Shown piece by piece: positions 59,901 through 64,000 of a DNA stretch of 64,000 bases. The DNA is from Aquila chrysaetos chrysaetos (Eukaryota > Chordata > Aves > Accipitriformes > Accipitridae). The notes beneath the pieces are model-generated. The model was not told the origin of the DNA and did no database searches. It saw only the letters and a program-made list of their open reading frames with translations. The DNA lies in NCBI RefSeq assembly GCF_900496995.4, contig NC_044010.1, forward strand, positions 558,001 through 622,000, read 5' to 3'. Every line of letters begins with the position of its first letter. The first letter of the stretch is position 1. Made by a program: the position numbers and the translations under genes.

Positions 59901-62389
59901 AAATGAGGTCCCCGGTTGTAATTAATTGCTTTCCGTGAATAGTATGCTTCTACCCCAGCAGTGGAAGCATAACTTTGTTTGGCCCTCAAAACAAAATCAG
60001 TGTTCCAAGAAATTACATTTAACGCAGCACTGCACTGAAAGCGTTCGATCTGAAATAAAAACGTTAGGATTTTATGCTCTTACAGCAGCAGTAACACAAC
60101 TATCCTACGTGATTTATGAATGCAGCTCCATTTCGTAAGGGTACAGTGAAATTCAATGCTCAAAATCTCTCAGCTGACTGCGAGTGCATGCTGTTCATGA
60201 ATAAAAAGGTAATTCTCAACAGTCTGCAAGGACTGAAGAGTCAAGCCTGGTTCTCTCCTTGTCGTTCATCATCACCGGGAAGTGATGAGGTGAGCCAAAA
60301 GTAGCTCTGCTTTTCTATCTCAGAGTTGTGCTGCCCCCGTATAGCATCAGGAATAAAAGTCGTATTTTGTCACTAAATCAGAACTTGGGGAAAGCACCAA
60401 GGGCTGTTGAGCACTGTGATGTCACTTTTCTATAATCATGTTTCACAGCACTCTGGAAAGTAATCACAGGACAGCCAAACTAGACAGCTTGAGAAATGTG
60501 TCAAGAACTTGCATGTTTTTAACATCCTCATTTCTCCAGGCTTTCAAAGCTTTTTTTCCACACCCCCAGTTACAGCAGGGTTTCTATTGTGTTTGGTCGG
60601 ATTTTTTGCAATATCCGAGTCACGCGAAATATTTCACACCACAGTCCCCGTTCTTCCTGTCACACAGGTAACAGCACTTAGGCTGGACTACACTAGTGTA
60701 TGACAGGGAGGGCTTTACCCTCCTCACCTCTGTTAAGTCCTTGGCAGATTGACAGCTCTTGGTGGGCAATGATTACCGCTGGTTTGACTTGCAAGGAATA
60801 CGACTGATGGACTTTACATGCCAGAGGCAGAGGTACCTTACAGTCCTTATCACACCATACTAACACATGTGGCAGACAGAAGGAGAAGGTGGAGAAAGCT
60901 TAAACATTCACAGAGATTCCTCTTCCTTTTCCTGATGAGCAGGAAGAACTTCTCTCTGCTTCTGCTAACCTGCATGTCCAACTGCGACCCAGACAGCTGA
61001 AGCAGTTCTCTGTGGAGCAGGTCCCATTCCTGAGACACCATTATGGGCTTCCACAGCAAATGTGTAGTTGGTGTAAGCTTCTAGGCCGTCCACGTCCACA
61101 GCAGGTTTAGTGAGACCAGAAGCACTGGGGGAGAATACCACACCAGGCTCACAGGGCTCACACGACGGGAAATGGCAGCGCTGACAGAAGACCGTGTAAG
61201 TCAGGTCCTTTCGCCCACCGTGGTCACTGGGTGGCTGCCACCACAGACTCAGCTGCGTGCCAATAAGGGAGAAGCTGACATTGCGGGGAGCTGAGGGGGG
61301 GCCTACAAGAAGCATGAAAGAAAGTATTAGAGCCAGCTGTTAATACCCAAAGTACTCTGGCAGTTTCCCATCTGCTGATGCATTTCGAACGGAGCCCTCT
61401 GCCCGCCCCAGCCTCTGCCTCTCTGATCTCTCATCCCCATTTCCCAACGTTTTGTTTCCTCCCATCTCCTTGTTCACAGAATCACGGAATGGTTTGGCTT
61501 AGAAAGGACCTTCACATTCACAGATCACCTAGTGCAACCCCACTGCTGTGGGCAGGGACATCTTTCACTAGACCAGGTTGCTCAAAGCCCCATCCAACCT
61601 GACCTCGAACACTTCCAATGATGGGGCATCCCCAGCTTCTCTGGGCAACCTGCTCCAGTGTCTCACCACCGTAAAAAATGTCTTCTGTATGCCCTATCTA
61701 AGTCTATTCTCTTTCGGTTTAAAACCGTTGCCCCTTGTCCTGTCACTACAGGCCACAGTAAAAAGTCTTTCTCCATCTTTCTTATACACCCCCTTTAAGT
61801 ATTAAAAGGCCGCAATAAGGTCTCCCCGGAGCCCTCTCTTCTCCAGGCTGAACAACCCCAACTCTCTCAGCCTTCCTTCATTACGAGAGGTGTTCCAGCC
61901 CTCTGATTGTTTTTTGTGACCCTTTTCTGGACTCACTTTAACAGGTCCACGTCTCTCTTGTACCAGGGACCCCAGAGCTGGACGCAGTACTCCAGGTGGG
62001 GTCTCACGAGAGAAGAGTAGAGGGAGAGAATCACCTCCCTCAACCTGCTGGCCACGCTTCTTTTTATGCAGCCCAGGATACGACTGGCTTTCGGGGCTGC
62101 AAGCTCATATGGCCAGCTCATGTCCAATTTTTTGCCCACCAGTATCCCTAAGTTCTTCTCAGTAGGGCTGCTCTCAGTAAGTTCATCCCCCAGTCCGTGT
62201 AAATATTGTTCTTTTTTTCCATCTGCGACTCACGGGTGCAAGCAATGTTCTGGCCCTCCGAAGGTGCTCGGTAGAAGCCTGCATTGCAGGAACAAGACGT
62301 AGCCCCCAACTCATTGGACAAGCTGTTGGGGGGGCACTTCAGGCAGCGTTTAGTCTCCAGGGAGTGACGGTAGAATCCTCGCTGGCAGG
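50899..62389 (-). CDS. EPHA1: Ephrin type-A receptor 1, 3' fourteen exons (5' end outside window)
   Basis: Exons in transcript order: 62389-62234, 61302-60970, 59731-59607, 59502-59343, 56791-56695, 55894-55839, 55562-55440, 55345-55160, 54715-54654, 54268-54059, 53381-53232, 52517-52324, 52004-51849, 50977-50899. All junctions are GT-AG and phases match, giving 694 residues plus a partial codon. EPHA1 is a single-pass receptor tyrosine kinase for ephrin-A ligands at the plasma membrane. Visible in order: Cys-rich region, two FN3 domains, TM helix with FRRK stop-transfer, juxtamembrane [12 protein letters not shown] tyrosines, kinase (GEGEFGEV loop, VAIK lysine, [14 protein letters not shown]), SAM domain. 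The C-terminus [17 protein letters not shown] is nearly that of human EPHA1, and its place next to ZYX confirms this paralogue. Signal peptide and ephrin-binding domain must lie right of 64000. Confidence 0.97.
51849..52004 (-). CDS. EPHA1: EPHA1 exon, SAM domain first part
   Basis: Encodes [52 protein letters not shown]; almost the human EPHA1 sequence as I remember it. Confidence 0.96.
52324..52517 (-). CDS. EPHA1: EPHA1 exon, end of kinase
   Basis: Encodes [38 protein letters not shown] and VADFDPR, the kinase end and the linker to SAM. Human has ELMKNCWAYDRARRPHFQ. Confidence 0.96.
52546..52591. repeat. 23-bp tandem duplication beside an EPHA1 acceptor
   Basis: Two adjacent 23-bp units (52546-52568 and 52569-52591), AGAGCGGAGAGCRCGAAAGA followed by AGA, with one G/A difference. 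On the minus strand they form pyrimidine-rich sequence about 30-75 bases upstream of the acceptor of the exon starting at 52517. Confidence 0.92.
53232..53381 (-). CDS. EPHA1: EPHA1 exon, kinase C-lobe (APE)
   Basis: 50 codons: [47 protein letters not shown]. Phase 0 both ends. Confidence 0.97.
53661..53760 (-). repeat. CR1 LINE 3' tail, antisense, in EPHA1 intron
   Basis: Short diverged remnant: GAAAGGGACCTGTAGATGTC, CTAGTCCAAACCCCTGATCA, CAGCAGGGCTGTCTTCAAAG. This is antisense CR1 wording. Confidence 0.65.
54059..54268 (-). CDS. EPHA1: EPHA1 exon, catalytic loop and DFG
   Basis: 70 codons including [20 protein letters not shown], the catalytic [18 protein letters not shown] and the activation-loop tyrosine in GTYETK. 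Confidence 0.97.
54654..54715 (-). CDS. EPHA1: EPHA1 exon, kinase hinge
   Basis: 62 nt encoding [20 protein letters not shown], with the threonine gatekeeper in IIT and the hinge EYMENG. Too short for an open-frame search; phase and splice sites fit both neighbours. Confidence 0.95.
55160..55345 (-). CDS. EPHA1: EPHA1 exon, kinase N-lobe
   Basis: Encodes [36 protein letters not shown] (catalytic lysine in VAIK), [19 protein letters not shown] (helix-C glutamate) and EGVVTK. Confidence 0.96.
55440..55562 (-). CDS. EPHA1: EPHA1 exon, juxtamembrane tyrosines and start of kinase
   Basis: Encodes [19 protein letters not shown] with the two conserved Eph juxtamembrane tyrosines, and MENVIGEG, the start of the glycine-rich loop. 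Human EPHA1 has [18 protein letters not shown]. Confidence 0.95.
55839..55894 (-). CDS. EPHA1: EPHA1 exon, short juxtamembrane
   Basis: 56 nt encoding [18 protein letters not shown], phase 2 start and phase 1 end. Too short to stand out as an open frame; supported by splice signals and phase on both sides. Confidence 0.9.
56695..56791 (-). CDS. EPHA1: EPHA1 exon, transmembrane helix
   Basis: Encodes [19 protein letters not shown], continuing [14 protein letters not shown] single hydrophobic helix of about 23 residues is followed by basic residues, as in type I receptors. The donor is AA|GTAAGT. Confidence 0.95.
56792..59342 (-). other. EPHA1: EPHA1 intron (between FN3 and transmembrane exons)
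   Basis: Intron of about 2.55 kb, AT-rich in its middle. No exon, recognisable repeat or RNA gene is seen. Confidence 0.8.
59343..59502 (-). CDS. EPHA1: EPHA1 exon, second FN3 domain (second part)
   Basis: Encodes [18 protein letters not shown], then [20 protein letters not shown], matching human LQPDTTYIVRVRMLTPLGPG. The donor CCAG|GTAAAA is not ideal. Confidence 0.95.
59607..59731 (-). CDS. EPHA1: EPHA1 exon, second FN3 domain (first part)
   Basis: Encodes [20 protein letters not shown] followed by [20 protein letters not shown]. The acceptor is CCCCTGCAG and the donor GAAG|GTGACT. Confidence 0.95.
60970..61302 (-). CDS. EPHA1: EPHA1 exon, first FN3 domain
   Basis: Encodes [56 protein letters not shown] and NYT are glycosylation sequons. 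The donor is GCAG|GTTAGC, weaker than the others. Confidence 0.95.
61477..62205 (-). repeat. CR1 LINE 3' part, antisense, in EPHA1 intron
   Basis: Antisense CR1 from CACAGAATCACGGAATGGTT through CAGGGACATCTTTCACTAGA, CCAGGTTGCTCAAAGCC, GGGCAACCTGCTCCAGTG, CTCCAGGCTGAACAACCCCA, TACTCCAGGTGGGGTCTCAC to CCACCAGTATCCCTAAGTTC. It is better preserved than the other CR1 copies here. Its inner edge lies about 30 bases from the exon ending at 62234. Confidence 0.92.
62234..62389 (-). CDS. EPHA1: EPHA1 exon, Cys-rich (EGF-like) region
   Basis: Encodes [18 protein letters not shown], then [20 protein letters not shown] and ending CTR, the usual second half of the Eph Cys-rich region. The acceptor is TTTTCACAG and the donor C|GTGAGT. 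It starts with two bases of a codon begun in an exon outside the window. Confidence 0.95.
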
Positions 62390-62519
62390 CTGTGAAAAGA
62401 CAAACAAGTCAACATAAGATCAGTAATAAACCGAGATCAACAAGAAACCACTGCCAGTTTTGTTGAGCTTCTTGAACACTCCTTTATCTGCTTGCTTTTC
62501 TTCCATTTTCTTAGCTCGC

Positions 62520-62645
62520 AGAAATATTTAGGTTGGAAGGGGCCCCTGGAGGTCACCTAGACCAATCATCTTCTCAGAGCAGACAGAGAGGAGATGCAAA
62601 CTCAAGGTAGGATCAATGTTACGATAGGCCTTGTAGACTGAAGAA
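62520..62645 (-). repeat. CR1 LINE 3' tail fragment, antisense
   Basis: GGTTGGAAGGGGCCCCTGGA and GGTCACCTAGACCAATCATC read as an antisense CR1 3' tail; the remainder is diverged. Confidence 0.6.
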
Positions 62646-64000
62646 GGGGGATCTCATTCCTCACAGATGCTGTACGAAAACAGAAGCTGGTCAACCTCAG
62701 AGCCTTCTTTCAACATAAACCCACACTGGTCCCTACCTTGCCCTTCAAGCTTTCCACACCATAAATAAGAGCTGTAAATACTAGCTCCAAGTCCTTGCAC
62801 TCCTCAGAGTCCTCTGCTCGCTGACTTCATATGGGATAGCCAGTGGGCTTCTTAGCAGAAGCATCTTTCCTGATGTCAAGTGTTGTACCAGAGCATCACC
62901 CAGCAGGGCCCTGGGGAATATCTAGATAACTATCAGTTCGCCTAACAGCACTGAGTGTAACCAGCTAAGGAGCCAACACAGACCGCAAAAGAATAGGTGC
63001 CACATGCTTTCTATTTCTAGTCCTACAAAAATAAGCAGCCACATCCTTCTCTAAGTATAACATCGGACACTCTGTTTTTGCTGCACTACTGTTAGCTTGA
63101 TCTACAGAAGCACTGGTCTGTCTACCAGTTATCTCAAGGTCAATGCTTCATCTCTATAGTTTTGCAGCAAGGAGAAAATGAGTGAGTGAGGGTTGAAGTA
63201 ACCTGTGAATTTAATGGTTTACTGGCCTGTGCTAAATGAATCTATCAAATGTTCTTAAACTAAAGAAACAAACAATCTATCACTAATCTGATGGTTGAGG
63301 AATGCACGCACTAATTTTCTGCCACGGCATTTACCTTGCATTTGATTTGCGCATTGAGGGAATGATCCTTTTCATATTGTGCTATAAAAGCAACAATGTT
63401 CTGTGTAGTCCCTCAGGAGATCCCAAAGGAGAAAGCCATCTGCTCAGGAGCCTGACACAAATGGCTTACTGCAGTGGAGCACAGCATAGGAAATTATCCT
63501 TTGTACAGAAGACAAAAAATAATCCCACCTACCACGTGACACAGAGGGAACACCTGAGGGACCCCAAAAAATTTCCACTAACAAAGGCCAAACAAGACTC
63601 CACACCATCAGTCTCAGGAAGAGTCATTATCCTCACTGTACGTTGAGATCTCGCTCTAGATCAGAGAAGTGGCTTCAGCTCATTCCTGTTGGTCCCCCCT
63701 CTTGCCCTGGGATGGCAGGCAGACTGCCCCAATAACACTGGATGATGACAACTGGCCTATCAGTTCCATAGTAACACCATTGCACAACCATTTGGGGAAA
63801 CTGTGACAGTACACAGGCCAAAAGGATTTGCAGCAGTGAAGCCTGAAGAGCACGGAAAGAAGAAATAATCACAAGAAGTAGGAGCAACCAGCACCTTGCA
63901 ATTTCGGGAAATAACCACTCAGGAAAGTCTATCATTCTGAGCTACAATCATGCAACTATGTGGTCAGTGATAGCAAGGGCTGTTGAAAGAATTGAAAGGC
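62646..64000 (-). other. EPHA1: EPHA1 intron to the window edge
   Basis: No ephrin-binding-domain exon is seen here, so this is intron. Open frames are short and resemble no part of an Eph receptor. Confidence 0.6.

Noticed and set aside
62646-64000. Possible EPHA1 ephrin-binding-domain exon near the right edge.
   Set aside because: Frames here, including a hydrophobic one at 63675-63935, show no ligand-binding-domain sequence; that exon must be outside the window.
1-64000. tRNA, rRNA, CRISPR arrays, bacterial operons or phage.
   Set aside because: None seen; the sequence is vertebrate nuclear DNA with introns and vertebrate repeats.

Overview
The window looks like nuclear DNA from a bird. 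It holds CR1 LINE 3' ends in both orientations, two copies of an avian-type solo LTR, GC-rich CpG-island promoters, and the gene order FAM131B - ZYX - EPHA1 known from amniotes (human 7q34). The LTR type hints at a neoavian rather than a galliform bird, but this is a weak inference. There are no prokaryotic features.

Left third (1-33 kb): mostly non-coding. The only coding sequence I can support is the first coding exon of FAM131B on the minus strand (16603-16630, Met-Gly-Cys start). It lies in a CpG island at about 16.0-17.9 kb. Its next exon was not found in the window, so about 16.6 kb to its left is probably its first intron. This stretch carries two solo LTRs with perfect 5-bp target-site duplications (4277-4877 and 12180-12770), CR1 fragments, an ancient LINE-like relic at about 7.5-10.4 kb, and an LTR-like repeat at the left edge that recurs at 47 kb. 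A small GC-rich open frame at 29.6 kb is unexplained.

Middle (33.4-46.2 kb): two CpG islands (about 33.4-34.5 kb and 36.5-37.4 kb) precede zyxin (ZYX) on the plus strand. The nine coding exons were traced splice site by splice site with consistent phase (37800-45133, 587 residues): an Ena/VASP-binding proline-rich N-terminal half, a leucine-rich nuclear export signal, and three LIM domains. A CR1 copy sits in the intron before the third coding exon. The 33.4-34.5 kb island has good splice donors pointing in both directions.

Right third (46.2-64 kb): after a repeat-filled gap comes EPHA1 on the minus strand, convergent with ZYX. Fourteen exons were traced with consistent phase from the stop codon (50899) back to 62389. 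They encode the Cys-rich region, two FN3 domains, the transmembrane helix, the tyrosine kinase and the SAM domain, 694 residues plus a partial codon. The signal peptide and ephrin-binding domain lie beyond the right edge. ZYX acts at focal adhesions and actin filaments, and EPHA1 is an ephrin receptor tyrosine kinase that signals to adhesion and the cytoskeleton. Their adjacency is conserved synteny, not evidence of a shared pathway. I found no undescribed biological system. The best leads are the possible bidirectional promoter at 34 kb, a 23-bp duplication in an EPHA1 splice-acceptor tract, a CR1 ending next to an EPHA1 splice donor, and the unexplained frame at 29.6 kb.
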